Shown here: piece by piece, positions 26,320 to 35,981 of the stretch
Position numbering within the stretch: position 1 is the stretch's first letter
Layout of the letters: every line of letters starts with the position of its first letter
Origin: Bacteroidota bacterium
Lineage (GTDB): Bacteria > Bacteroidota > Bacteroidia > 2-12-FULL-35-15
NCBI GenBank assembly: GCA_025963715.1
Contig: JAOQAG010000017.1
Coordinates: forward strand, 1 to 64,000
DNA length: 64,000 nt
Direction of reading: 5' to 3'
Notes under the pieces: generated by a model
Database searches by the model: none
What the model saw: the letters and a program-made list of their open reading frames with translations, nothing else
Told to the model about the DNA's origin: nothing
Made by a program: the position numbers and the translations under genes

Positions 26320-26838
26320 ATGATAATAGATACACTTGCAGCCAAACTTAATGAATTTGCAACAGGTTATAAAATAGGAGGCTTGCAGCGATTGCGCCAA
26401 GAGCTAAAGGGATTATCTAAAATCCCTACCGCAGATATTTTTAATAGTTCTTCCATTGATGAAAATGATAAATGGGCTTTTCATGTGGGAGGACCGGAAA
26501 GAACTACAGTTTAATATAGGATACGACATTTCGGAACAATTTTTACGTTATGGCGTTGCTTTTTCCCTGGAAGCCAGTCGATCGTTACCAAACCCTGTAG
26601 AAGTACTCCAACCTAAAATCCAGCTCTTTAATACCTAAGGGAAGCTTTACCGCAATTATTGGAGTATGCTTATTGGCATAAAAAAGAAAATGTTGAACGC
26701 TTAATAATTGCATCTCAAAATGCAATTAGCCCCGAAGCTCTATTGTACCTAAATTTGTTGCGTACTACTTTTAAAATCCCTATTTATTATCAACGTTACG
26801 ATCCTGAGTCGCTGCGGCTGGAGCAGGAAATATATTGA
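26320..26838 (+). pseudogene. Twice-frameshifted remnant of an unidentified gene
   Basis: Three frames join into one plausible protein. The first (26320 to about 26490) starts MIIDTLAAKLNEFATGYKIG. The second (to 26638) reads ELQFNIGYDISEQFLRYG and VAFSLEASRSLPNPVEVLQP. The third (about 26638-26838) reads ALPQLLEYAYWHKKENVERL and ends LRLEQEIY. Both shifts lie inside otherwise well-behaved coding sequence. I do not recognise the family. Its place directly before a restriction operon suggests a former defence gene. Confidence 0.6.
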
Positions 26839-26962
26839 TTTTTAGCACCTTTCTTTCCTTATTAATGAAAGAAAATTGTTACGAATTTGTTATATTTGGG
26901 GAAATTGAAAAATGAAGCCAGAAGCTCATAATTAGAGATAATATTAATTGAATAGATAGTAT

Positions 26963-29900
26963 ATGGGAAGGTCAACAGTGCATTATGCTGATAATAAAAC
27001 AAATAACGCTTTAAAAAAGCTTCATAATAAGTTACGTCCGGCAGGTACACCTGTTCAGCGGGTAGAGTATATTATTGAGTTGCTTTTACTTCGCATTTTT
27101 GAAACTAAAATTAAAAAGGACGAAGAGTTTAAACCATTACGTAAACTTTTTTCCGCTGATTATCTTTGGAAAAACCCTAAAACAGGGATAGAGGAAACCA
27201 ATGAAAATCGTTTGTTCTCATATTTACCCAGCGTTAATAGCGAACAAATATTATCGGAATTAAATGATAATTTTTTTCCGTTTTATTCAAACATTTTACA
27301 AAGTTCCAGGAAAGTGTTTGAAGGGAATCTTCCTCAAAAGGTTCAGGATCAGTTGGTTTTAATAGAAGAGGTTTTTAGTAATTCAAATTTTACAAATAAC
27401 GTAAATAGTGGAAATCTAAGTGAGGTAATAAGCATCGTCGCAAACGATATAGAGGAAACCCGCTTATTAAAGACTGATCTATTGGGTGATGCTATCGAAT
27501 CGGCGCTAAGCGAGACAGGTGGAACAAAAGATGTGGGACTATTTAGGACTCCTGACCATATCCGTCAATTTATGACGGCTTTGGTTGAACCTGATTTTGA
27601 GGATACAATTTTTGATCCGGCTTGTGGCACTGGCGGATTTCTATTTGATGCTTTTGAATTTGTAATGCGTAGAGTAGATCTAAATCGACAGTGGCCAGGA
27701 GAAAAGTCAAATAGCGAGTTGGCTGAATGGTTTGATGAGTATTTTGAATCGAATTCAATTGATTTTCCAAGTATTGAACAGACAACCCAATTTTATAGAA
27801 GCGGTGTTTCAGGAATTGAATATTTAGGGATGATTCGCAAAATGGCAGCGATTAATTTTTATGTTAGAGGTTTAAATCCTGCTAATATTGAACAAGGTGA
27901 TTCATTGGCAAAATATAGCCCAATTACTGATAATGAAAGTAAATCCGTAATCCTTGCAAATCCTCCATTTGGCGCTCAACGAGATCAGGAATCATATCCG
28001 GATGTATGGGGTGAATATTCTAAGGAATCAGAAACAACCATCTTGTTTGTAAAACTGATGTTCGAGCAGCTGAAACAAGGCGGGCGCTGTGCTGTAGTTG
28101 TTTCAGAAGGGTTTCATACCTGGGACCAGGGAAGTGCAAAAGCACTGCGAAAAATGTTGTTGGAAGAAGCTCAATTGAAAGCTGTTATTTCGTTGCCGCA
28201 AGGTTTATTTATAAGTAAAAGCGGACAAGGGCCTAAAACTTCAATCCTTCTTTTTGAAAAAGGTGGTAAAACAGACTGGACCTGGTTTTATAAAGTGACC
28301 AATGATGGCTACTCGATGGGAACGAATAGAAAAGAACAAAAGGGGAACCAGCTGGTAGAATGCTTAACGTTCTATCATGCGTATGTAAAGCATGGAATTA
28401 AGCCACCTGCCAGTAAGAATCAATTTTGTATCCCTGCCGAATGGATTAAAACACTCGATCCAAGAATAAAAGAAAAAATACGGGTAGAAACGCGTGCTGA
28501 TATGGAAGTCAAAGGCAAAATTGAAAGAGAAAAAAAGGAAGCGGAACTGGATAGGAAAATAAAAAGTAATAAAGTTACCGCATCCGACAAACAAATGGAA
28601 TTGAAAACATTTGATCAAATGTTAGATAACCGTATTCAAAACGAAATTGCCAAACGTATTGACAAAGCACACAGCTATTCCTTCAATTTAGCAAATTATA
28701 AAAGCACTATTACCGATAGTCAAATTGTAGAATGGGCAGAAGCTTTAAAACACATAGAACCAAATGGGACAAAAACTTTAGAAGATGTGTATAAAAAATT
28801 AAATAATAGTAAACTCGAAAATGTTTTACCGTATCTACTCAAATTAAATCCAATCAATGCTCTTGAAGCTGATATTGCAAGGGAATATATTAATAATTTA
28901 GATAGTGACTTAATTGTAAAGCACAACGAATTAACTGTGATAAAGGAAATTTTGAAAAGTGGGGCAAAATATCCAATGGTTAAATTAAAGGGTTATTTAA
29001 TTTTGAATGAGAATAAAATTAAACCGAATAAAACTCCCGATGTTAATTACAAAGTGCTTGGTGTAAGTAATGAAATAGGCATTTTTTTAAATGAAAAACT
29101 GCAAGCTGAAGAAACTAATCAAAGTTACTTTGTAGTAGCGAAAAACGAATTTTGCTATAACCCATACAGGATAAATGTAGGAAGCATAGCTTTAAATACA
29201 AACGATTATGATAACCAAATAATTAGTGGTGCATACATAGTTTTTGCATGCAAAGAAGATGAACTTAATTCAAAATATTTAGAAACACTTTTTAAAAGCA
29301 AAGGCTTTTTAAATTATGTAAATGACAAAGCAAATGGTGGTGTGAGAATGAACTTTAAATTTGAAGATATGGAAGCGTGGGAAATTCCTTTACCTTCTAT
29401 TGATGAACAAAATATGATTGTTGCTCAAATTGAAAAACAGAGGGCAATTATCGAAGGATCAGATTTGGTTATGAAAAACTGGGATGTTGATGAAAATATT
29501 TATAATGAATTGCCTAAAAAGAAGATGCATGAATTTGCAATTTTAAATCCCTCTAAAGGGAGATATTTTGCATTATCAGACGATTCACTTGTCTCTTTTG
29601 TTCCTATGGCAAACATTGATGATGAATTTGGTAAAAGGAAGGAAAACATTGAAAAACTATATTTGGAAGTAAAAAAAGGATTTACTTATTTTGAAGAGAA
29701 CGACATTTGCTTTGCCAAAATTACTCCTTGCATGGAAAATGGGAAATGTTTTGTAGCGAAGGGTTTAACTAATAGGTTTGGGTTCGGAACTACAGAGTTA
29801 CATGTATTCAGACCTAAAGAAAACTGTTTAGAACCTGATTATTTATTTTATTTTTTGCGTTCAAAAAAATTCCGAAAAGAAGCAGAGATAAAAATGACTG

Positions 29901-30142
29901 GTTCATCGGGGCATAAGAGAGTTCCTGATGATTTTCTTTTGAATTATGATTATCCTGTGCCTGATATTCAGATTCAACGTCAAATAATTGCTGGATTGAA
30001 TGCAAAAAATAAAATACTGGAAGGGTTATTAAAAATGAAAACTGAAGCCCAAAAAAAAATCGATGCAATATTAGCAGATGTTTGGGATGTTGAATTTGTA
30101 GAACCAGTAAAAATGGAGGTAGAAGATGAGCAGGAAAATTAA
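26963..30142 (+). CDS. Fused type I methyltransferase-specificity protein (HsdM-HsdS)
   Basis: Residues 1-150 are helical HsdM_N-like. The methylase domain has DPACGTGG (218-225) and NPPFGA (333-338), both intact. A charged helical linker (about 500-620) leads to two target-recognition domains: the first from about 650 to 850 (YPMVKLKGYLILNENKIKP ... IPLPSIDEQNMIVAQIEKQR), the second from about 870 to 1050 (MHEFAILNPSKGRYFALSDD ... YPVPDIQIQRQIIAGL). This puts modification and both half-site recognitions in one 1059-residue chain, whereas the usual system uses separate subunits. The end overlaps the HsdR gene by 17 bases. Confidence 0.9.
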   Translation: MGRSTVHYADNKTNNALKKLHNKLRPAGTPVQRVEYIIELLLLRIFETKIKKDEEFKPLRKLFSADYLWKNPKTGIEETNENRLFSYLPSVNSEQILSELNDNFFPFYSNILQSSRKVFEGNLPQKVQDQLVLIEEVFSNSNFTNNVNSGNLSEVISIVANDIEETRLLKTDLLGDAIESALSETGGTKDVGLFRTPDHIRQFMTALVEPDFEDTIFDPACGTGGFLFDAFEFVMRRVDLNRQWPGEKSNSELAEWFDEYFESNSIDFPSIEQTTQFYRSGVSGIEYLGMIRKMAAINFYVRGLNPANIEQGDSLAKYSPITDNESKSVILANPPFGAQRDQESYPDVWGEYSKESETTILFVKLMFEQLKQGGRCAVVVSEGFHTWDQGSAKALRKMLLEEAQLKAVISLPQGLFISKSGQGPKTSILLFEKGGKTDWTWFYKVTNDGYSMGTNRKEQKGNQLVECLTFYHAYVKHGIKPPASKNQFCIPAEWIKTLDPRIKEKIRVETRADMEVKGKIEREKKEAELDRKIKSNKVTASDKQMELKTFDQMLDNRIQNEIAKRIDKAHSYSFNLANYKSTITDSQIVEWAEALKHIEPNGTKTLEDVYKKLNNSKLENVLPYLLKLNPINALEADIAREYINNLDSDLIVKHNELTVIKEILKSGAKYPMVKLKGYLILNENKIKPNKTPDVNYKVLGVSNEIGIFLNEKLQAEETNQSYFVVAKNEFCYNPYRINVGSIALNTNDYDNQIISGAYIVFACKEDELNSKYLETLFKSKGFLNYVNDKANGGVRMNFKFEDMEAWEIPLPSIDEQNMIVAQIEKQRAIIEGSDLVMKNWDVDENIYNELPKKKMHEFAILNPSKGRYFALSDDSLVSFVPMANIDDEFGKRKENIEKLYLEVKKGFTYFEENDICFAKITPCMENGKCFVAKGLTNRFGFGTTELHVFRPKENCLEPDYLFYFLRSKKFRKEAEIKMTGSSGHKRVPDDFLLNYDYPVPDIQIQRQIIAGLNAKNKILEGLLKMKTEAQKKIDAILADVWDVEFVEPVKMEVEDEQEN

Positions 30143-32540
30143 TGAAGCTACTTCTACTGATTTGCCAATCATACAACGATTAGTAAACGATTACGGATGG
30201 AAAGTTGGTGATACTTTATTATATCAGCAAACCTACGATATTTCGGAAAGTCTTAGACAAGATTATCCTAATCTTAAAAATATTCGCCCTGATATTGTTT
30301 TGCAGGATTTGAACGGTGAAGTAGTGGCCGTAATTGAAAATAATCTTGATAAAGAAAATAAAGATCTTTTAAAGCTTCGTACTGTAGTTACGCATTTATT
30401 GAAGCCTCGTTTCCTTTACGCATGCAGTGCCGAACGTATTTTGTTTTATGATAATACCTGGAAGGGATTAGAGGCTGGTGAATTTAAGCAGGTAAATGGT
30501 TTTATGACCTTGGAGGAAATGAAGCTCAAAATGGAGCAGCAAAAGAAAATTGCTTCCAACAAGGAAATTATTATTGATACAACCATTGCTGGTGGATTTG
30601 ACCCAACCGTTGGTAAAGAGAGATACTATCAGTTGGATTGTATTCGTACGGTTGTTGAAAATTACAAAGCCGGGAAACAAAAAATGTTGATCCACATGGC
30701 AACAGGCCTTGGTAAAACAAGAACGGCTGTAGCTTTGGTAAAGGCATTGTTATCCGGAGGCTTAACCAAACGTGTTTTATATGTAGTGGATAGAAGGATG
30801 TTAGCGAAACAAGCAATAGACGATGGTTTTGCATTGATAAGCAAAGAACACACGTCTAGTTGGATTACAACGGCTAATTTTAAAGCAAGAAAACATGCAA
30901 GTATTCATGTTGTAGTTATCGACACATTAGAACTCATTCACAGTGATTTGCCTTCAAACTTTTATGATTTAATTATTGTTGATGAATGCCATAGAAGCAT
31001 TAACGTAAATAGGAAACTTATCTTCGATCATTTTCTTTGTCCACGGGTTGGTTTAACAGCTACGCCAAGGATTGCTGTTCCAAAAGAAGGTGCTGAAGTT
31101 GCGGAAGAAGATCTGGAGATAATTGATACGTATAAATTGTTTGGTTGTGAAACAGGTGAGCCAGACTTTGCATTTGACATGGAAAGAGGGATTGATGAAG
31201 GATTTCTGGCTCCATATAAACCAATTGAATTAAAATCATCTTTAATCTCAGAGGCAGAGGAAAATGGAATTGAGTTTGACTATGTGCTGGATCCACAGGA
31301 AAAATATCAAATTGCTTTAGGTGGTGAAAAAAAACTTAAGTTAGAGCAACTCAACAGGAAATTTATCTCAAAAGAAAATTGTTTACGTATTGCAGAAGAA
31401 ATTAAAAAAAATACGCAATATGGAGAGAAAGTAATATTGTTCGGTGTTAGCCAGGCACATTGCATTGAATTGGCAAAAGCAATAAATAAAGTTTTTGAAA
31501 ATGATAATGCAGATAAACCATATTATGCGGAAGCTATAATTTCAGAAAATAATGAGCTAAATGAAACACTTAAAGCGTGGTTCAAAAAGCCGTATCAAAA
31601 GCCGTATGTTGTTACATCTGTAGATATTTTAAGTACAGGAGTGGACATTCCTTGTGTTCGTTATATTGCATTTGCAGCATTAACAAAGTCTGCTGGTAAA
31701 TATATCCAGATGGTTGGCAGGGGGACCCGTTTGGATCCTAAAACAGGTAAATTTAGTTTTACTATTCTCGATTTTGTTGGTTTGTGTAAGAGGATGGAAG
31801 ATAATGGAAAGGGAACGCTAAAAGAAAACAAAAAGGTTGTAAAGCCCGCGGCTTTAAAACCTAAAATGGAAGCATTGCTCAGGCCAAAAGGCGATTATTT
31901 TCTAATTGATAATCCTGACCCTGCCCATTTAATTCAAAGAGTAGTAATTCATGGTGATACTATAAATGTAATAGATAATCTTCCGATTGAAGAAGCAAAA
32001 AAGATTTTTGAAGATGAGTTGAAAAAATCGCAAGAGCCGGTTATCGTCGCTTTGAAAGAAAAAGCAGAACAAAAAGATTACCAGCCATCCGATGATGAAA
32101 TTGAAAAATTAATTGATTGGTTGAGTAAACCTAATACATTTTTGGATGAGGGGCATTTACAAAAAATGTATAACTATCCGGAAGGTTCAGTCTGGGATTT
32201 TTTATTGCATGCTTTAGGTAAAAAGAAAATTCCTACAGCTAAAGAGCGTATAGAGAAAAATTATCTTTCATATATACATACCTATAACTTTACTGATGAA
32301 CAGATTGTAATTTTAAAAAAGATAAAAAATGTTTTTGTTTCAAATGTTGAGTCTAAAAAATCGATTTCCGAAAAAGATATTTTCGGAAATCCCATTTATG
32401 AAAGGCTTATTGGTTCATATGAATCTGTAAGTGAAAAATTTAATGGGCGATTTAGTAGTGTCATGAATGAATTGAAAAATAATTTTATTTTTTTTATTCC
32501 TCCCCCAAAACCAATTCCGCCAACTGGTAATATAAAATGA
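30126..32540 (+). CDS. hsdR: Type I restriction helicase/endonuclease subunit of the second system
   Basis: Residues about 1-140 form an HsdR nuclease-like region with IRPDIVLQDLNGEVVAVIENN; the usual (D/E)xK lysine is not obvious there (ENN), so cleavage activity is uncertain. The motor is complete: MATGLGKT (191-198), DECH (286-289), GLTATPR, and QMVGRGTRLDP in the second lobe. At 804 aa it is the shorter HsdR type. The C-terminal ~150 residues resemble the EcoEI-type tail. Its start lies within the end of the HsdM-HsdS gene, and its stop overlaps the membrane-protein gene by 4 bases. Confidence 0.87.
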   Translation: MSRKINEATSTDLPIIQRLVNDYGWKVGDTLLYQQTYDISESLRQDYPNLKNIRPDIVLQDLNGEVVAVIENNLDKENKDLLKLRTVVTHLLKPRFLYACSAERILFYDNTWKGLEAGEFKQVNGFMTLEEMKLKMEQQKKIASNKEIIIDTTIAGGFDPTVGKERYYQLDCIRTVVENYKAGKQKMLIHMATGLGKTRTAVALVKALLSGGLTKRVLYVVDRRMLAKQAIDDGFALISKEHTSSWITTANFKARKHASIHVVVIDTLELIHSDLPSNFYDLIIVDECHRSINVNRKLIFDHFLCPRVGLTATPRIAVPKEGAEVAEEDLEIIDTYKLFGCETGEPDFAFDMERGIDEGFLAPYKPIELKSSLISEAEENGIEFDYVLDPQEKYQIALGGEKKLKLEQLNRKFISKENCLRIAEEIKKNTQYGEKVILFGVSQAHCIELAKAINKVFENDNADKPYYAEAIISENNELNETLKAWFKKPYQKPYVVTSVDILSTGVDIPCVRYIAFAALTKSAGKYIQMVGRGTRLDPKTGKFSFTILDFVGLCKRMEDNGKGTLKENKKVVKPAALKPKMEALLRPKGDYFLIDNPDPAHLIQRVVIHGDTINVIDNLPIEEAKKIFEDELKKSQEPVIVALKEKAEQKDYQPSDDEIEKLIDWLSKPNTFLDEGHLQKMYNYPEGSVWDFLLHALGKKKIPTAKERIEKNYLSYIHTYNFTDEQIVILKKIKNVFVSNVESKKSISEKDIFGNPIYERLIGSYESVSEKFNGRFSSVMNELKNNFIFFIPPPKPIPPTGNIK

Positions 32541-32995
32541 ATAATAAATTAAAAGCCGGAAATCAAATGGAACCTAAAGAAGATATTCAGGATAAAATCA
32601 CAGAAAAATATCTTGAACAATTATATAAAATATATGATTCCAGCATTGTTACATTAGATAAAAATATCTTGTACATTTCTTCAAGTGCTTTAGGGCTTTC
32701 ATTAACTTTTCTGAAAAATATAATAGATACCTCTAGTATTAAATGTTTTTTTATTTTGTCCGTTTCCTGGGTACTTCTGACGCTCTCAATATTGCTTAGC
32801 TTATTGTTACATAAAAATTCCATCAAGCTAATTAATTATTTAATTGTAAATGTATATCAGCAAAAAGAGGGGGAAGATTTGAATGCAAAAAAAATGCGAA
32901 AAAATGCTGAACTATTAAATGCTGTCGCTATCTGGTTCTTAATCACAGGGATATTATTATTAGTTGTATTTGTTTTAATAAATTTGAAAAAATAG
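32537..32995 (+). CDS. Small membrane protein linked to the second type I system
   Basis: No family is assigned. The 152 residues have three hydrophobic segments (about 45-62, 70-92 and 128-150) with a polar helical N-terminus (ITEKYLEQLYKIYDSSIVTLDKN) and a short loop between helices two and three. The layout resembles SLATT-type or other membrane effectors found with defence genes, but no signature proves it. The 4-base overlap with hsdR shows that it belongs to that operon. A membrane-perturbing effector and a simple anchor are both possible. Confidence 0.6.
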   Translation: MNNKLKAGNQMEPKEDIQDKITEKYLEQLYKIYDSSIVTLDKNILYISSSALGLSLTFLKNIIDTSSIKCFFILSVSWVLLTLSILLSLLLHKNSIKLINYLIVNVYQQKEGEDLNAKKMRKNAELLNAVAIWFLITGILLLVVFVLINLKK

Positions 32996-33203
32996 GTTTA
33001 TGGTTTTGAATAAATTAGATTTTTACAGTTAAATATATAGCAAATTGATTACTGAATCGAAGCATTTAAATGAATACAATATGATAAGGAAAATTACTAA
33101 AATGAAAATTAAATCCATTTGGAATCAAGAATAGTAGCATAAGAGTGGGTTATAAAATGCGTAATAATAAATTTTTTAAAACGGAGAATATTACTTTTTA
33201 ATA

Positions 33204-35981
33204 ATGATGAAACTCCATGAAACCATAGAGAGGATACTCTTAGAAGCAGGTAAACCACTTTCTGTTAAAAAAATTGCTCAACAAGTTAATAAATCCGGTT
33301 GGTATAAACGTAAGGATGAAAAGGAGGTTGAGAGTAGTCAAATCGGCGCGAGGGTCAGACAATATAATAATCTGTTACAGAATATAAACGGATACATATT
33401 TCTGACATCGGATCATTACTGGAAAGATATTTTAACCAGTTACTGGTCTGTAGCTGGCATATTAAGAGGTATTCTTTCTATTTCCGAATTGCAATTTGTT
33501 ATAGCTTGTGTCTTTTATTTTAAAAGAATAAAAGACCTCGCAAAACATAATGCCGATTATGCTAAGCGGTTTCGGATCATTCAGCACATGTATCTTGCCT
33601 CATCCAAAAACAGAAACATTCCTGGGTCGGAAAAAATAACATTTAATGATGTAATTGCCGAGTATTTAAGAATATATCCCAATACGAACCGGGAAAAAGA
33701 AATTGAGATCAATCTAATAATAAGTAAGTTAGATACTACGGAATATAATGAAGATGAATTCGGTAATATGTTCGAATATTTATTGAACCTGACTTCCCTT
33801 GATAGTAATAAATCCCCTGTTGCGTATACCCCAAAATCAATTCTTGAGCTGATGACCGGTTTATTAAAACCGGATAAGCACAAGAATATATATGACCCTG
33901 TTAGCGGTACAGGAGGATTGCTTGCCGAAGCACAATATGCTACGGGAGGAACATTGCATTCAAAAGCGCATGAAATTAATCATAGAGTGGCACTTTTAAA
34001 CCTGATGAACCAGGAAATGCACGGTTATTTTAATACTCAGATTTATGCTAAAAATTGTTTTGAGGATCTAAACAATCACGAGACATTTGATTATATAATT
34101 GGAGATTTGCCTATCGACGGGGTGGCAAATTATAATGAATATTATAGCCTTTTTAAACAATGGAAAATCAGCGCACCTTCATCCGGGAAAGGATTTAGCG
34201 CTATTCTTTTATACATCTTGTCGAAGCTTGGCCCCGGGGGGAAAGCTGTCATTACAGTATCTGAGAGTTTTTTATTTAAGAAAGGAAAAGAACTGGAAAT
34301 AAGAAAAATTCTGGTTGAGCAGGACATTGTTGAATCGGTTGTAGGCTTACCATATGGAGCTTTAAGGCCTAATACAGAGGCAAAGGCAGCCATACTTGTT
34401 CTTAACCGGAATAAAAAGTTAAAAGGGAAAATAAAATTTATCCGCGCTCATGAAACCAGCTCGGATAAACAAGGTGTTGATCTGAATACAGAAGAAATAC
34501 TTCAAATGTATATGGATCCGGCAGATGAGAAGAGCAATGTGCAGATTGTTGATAGTTTTGACCTTTTGAAGGATTACAATCTCTCGGCTTATGTATATGA
34601 TGCAGCGTTTGAGCTCAACAAACAAATGCGGAAAGAAGGCGGCGCAAAATTATTGGGTGATTTGGTAGAGATTCGATCGGGTATTAATATTGATAAAAAA
34701 GATCAGGTAGCAGATGGCGATGTACCTTTTATTAAGATTGAAAATTTATCACCGGATGTTTTAAGCATTTATCTGACAGAAGAACAAATCACTTCAAGGA
34801 TTCATTTACCTGATAAATTTTACAAGGATTTGATTCATCAGGAATGCATTCTTGTTGCCAGGATCGGAGATCACTTAAAGCCAACTTATTTTAAACCTTC
34901 AGAAAAAATAAGGACAATAGTAGCACATGGTGGCGTTCATACGCTTATTCCTAAAAAAAATGCGATTGATCTGGAATATCTCTATTACCAGTTAAATTCA
35001 GAATATATAAAGGAACAATTAAACCGGATTAAGCTGGGCGCCGTTATGCCTTATATGAGTATATCAGGCTTAAAACAAATACTGATCCCTTACGTTGAGC
35101 CGAAATCTCAATTGGAATTTGTAAAAACTCAAAAAGCAAATATAATAGCATCAGAAAGAGCAAAAATAGAAGATAAAATTAAGCTTTTGGGTTATAAGGA
35201 AGAGCGTGTTCAGATAGAAAGTGATATTGTGAGAACGTTGGTCCATCAACTAAGGCCTACGTTGCTAAATATAGATCTGGAAGTAAAAAAAATCAAACGT
35301 ATTGTAGATAATAATGATCTTTTAGACTTTAAGGAAGGAAATGATATTGGAAATACAGAAAAGGACCCACAGGTTGCTTCTTTGATAACGCCTCCTGTGG
35401 ATTATAGCTTATCAGAAATAATTCAAAAATTACAGCACGATACACTACAATTGAACCATGTGCTAACAACGGTTAACACAGTAATGAGCTTTAAACTTAC
35501 TCCCGGTGATATGGAAGAGGTAGATCTTATTAAGTTTTTTAAAGAGTATATGAAAATCAAAAAGATCGAAACCACCGGTAGTTTTGAAATTGAAGTAAAC
35601 GGCGAACATTTTTTTGCAAGTATTAATAAGCCTGCATTCAGAGATCTGATTGATCAGATATTTGTGAATATAAGGCTTCATGCTTTTAAGGGTGTTGTTG
35701 GAATTAAAAAAAGAGTTCAATTTATAATCAGGCAAAACAAAGAAAGAGGAATTGCAATAATAGAATACCAGAATAATGGCAAACCTTTTTTACTTACGCA
35801 GAAAGACTTTACTGACCCCTTTGTAAAAAGTCAGACAAGCACAGGTTCTGGCATTGGTGGTAATTATATATACCGGATTGTACAAGCTCATAATGGAGAA
35901 ATAACAGTCAAAGAAGAATTAAGATGGGGATTTGCCTTGACAATTGAAATGCCTTTAAATCAACAACTTAAAAATGAATAA
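33204..35981 (+). CDS. HARE-HTH / N6-methylase-like / TRD / histidine kinase fusion
   Basis: Four modules are visible in 925 residues. (1) A HARE-HTH winged helix, 1-70 (LHETIERILLEAGKPLSVKKI). (2) An N6-adenine methylase fold, about 100-460: motif I is DPVSGTGG (231-238), but the NPPF position reads DLPI (301-304), so methylation is doubtful. (3) One HsdS-type target-recognition domain, about 480-660 (LLGDLVEIRSGINID ... ISGLKQILIPYVEPKSQ). (4) A kinase-type C-terminus, about 670-925: phosphoacceptor-like H681 in LVHQLRPTLLNI, N-box N822, NNGKPF (857-862), DPFVKSQTS (871-879) and GSGIGG (881-886). The following gene is a receiver protein (8-base overlap), which supports a phosphorelay controlled by DNA binding. 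I know of no described system with this architecture. Confidence 0.85.
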   Translation: MMKLHETIERILLEAGKPLSVKKIAQQVNKSGWYKRKDEKEVESSQIGARVRQYNNLLQNINGYIFLTSDHYWKDILTSYWSVAGILRGILSISELQFVIACVFYFKRIKDLAKHNADYAKRFRIIQHMYLASSKNRNIPGSEKITFNDVIAEYLRIYPNTNREKEIEINLIISKLDTTEYNEDEFGNMFEYLLNLTSLDSNKSPVAYTPKSILELMTGLLKPDKHKNIYDPVSGTGGLLAEAQYATGGTLHSKAHEINHRVALLNLMNQEMHGYFNTQIYAKNCFEDLNNHETFDYIIGDLPIDGVANYNEYYSLFKQWKISAPSSGKGFSAILLYILSKLGPGGKAVITVSESFLFKKGKELEIRKILVEQDIVESVVGLPYGALRPNTEAKAAILVLNRNKKLKGKIKFIRAHETSSDKQGVDLNTEEILQMYMDPADEKSNVQIVDSFDLLKDYNLSAYVYDAAFELNKQMRKEGGAKLLGDLVEIRSGINIDKKDQVADGDVPFIKIENLSPDVLSIYLTEEQITSRIHLPDKFYKDLIHQECILVARIGDHLKPTYFKPSEKIRTIVAHGGVHTLIPKKNAIDLEYLYYQLNSEYIKEQLNRIKLGAVMPYMSISGLKQILIPYVEPKSQLEFVKTQKANIIASERAKIEDKIKLLGYKEERVQIESDIVRTLVHQLRPTLLNIDLEVKKIKRIVDNNDLLDFKEGNDIGNTEKDPQVASLITPPVDYSLSEIIQKLQHDTLQLNHVLTTVNTVMSFKLTPGDMEEVDLIKFFKEYMKIKKIETTGSFEIEVNGEHFFASINKPAFRDLIDQIFVNIRLHAFKGVVGIKKRVQFIIRQNKERGIAIIEYQNNGKPFLLTQKDFTDPFVKSQTSTGSGIGGNYIYRIVQAHNGEITVKEELRWGFALTIEMPLNQQLKNE

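Noticed and set aside
30126-30560. Intact HsdR nuclease site in the second type I system
   Set aside because: The region has PDIVLQ and VIENN but no clear lysine in the (D/E)xK position, so catalytic competence is not claimed.
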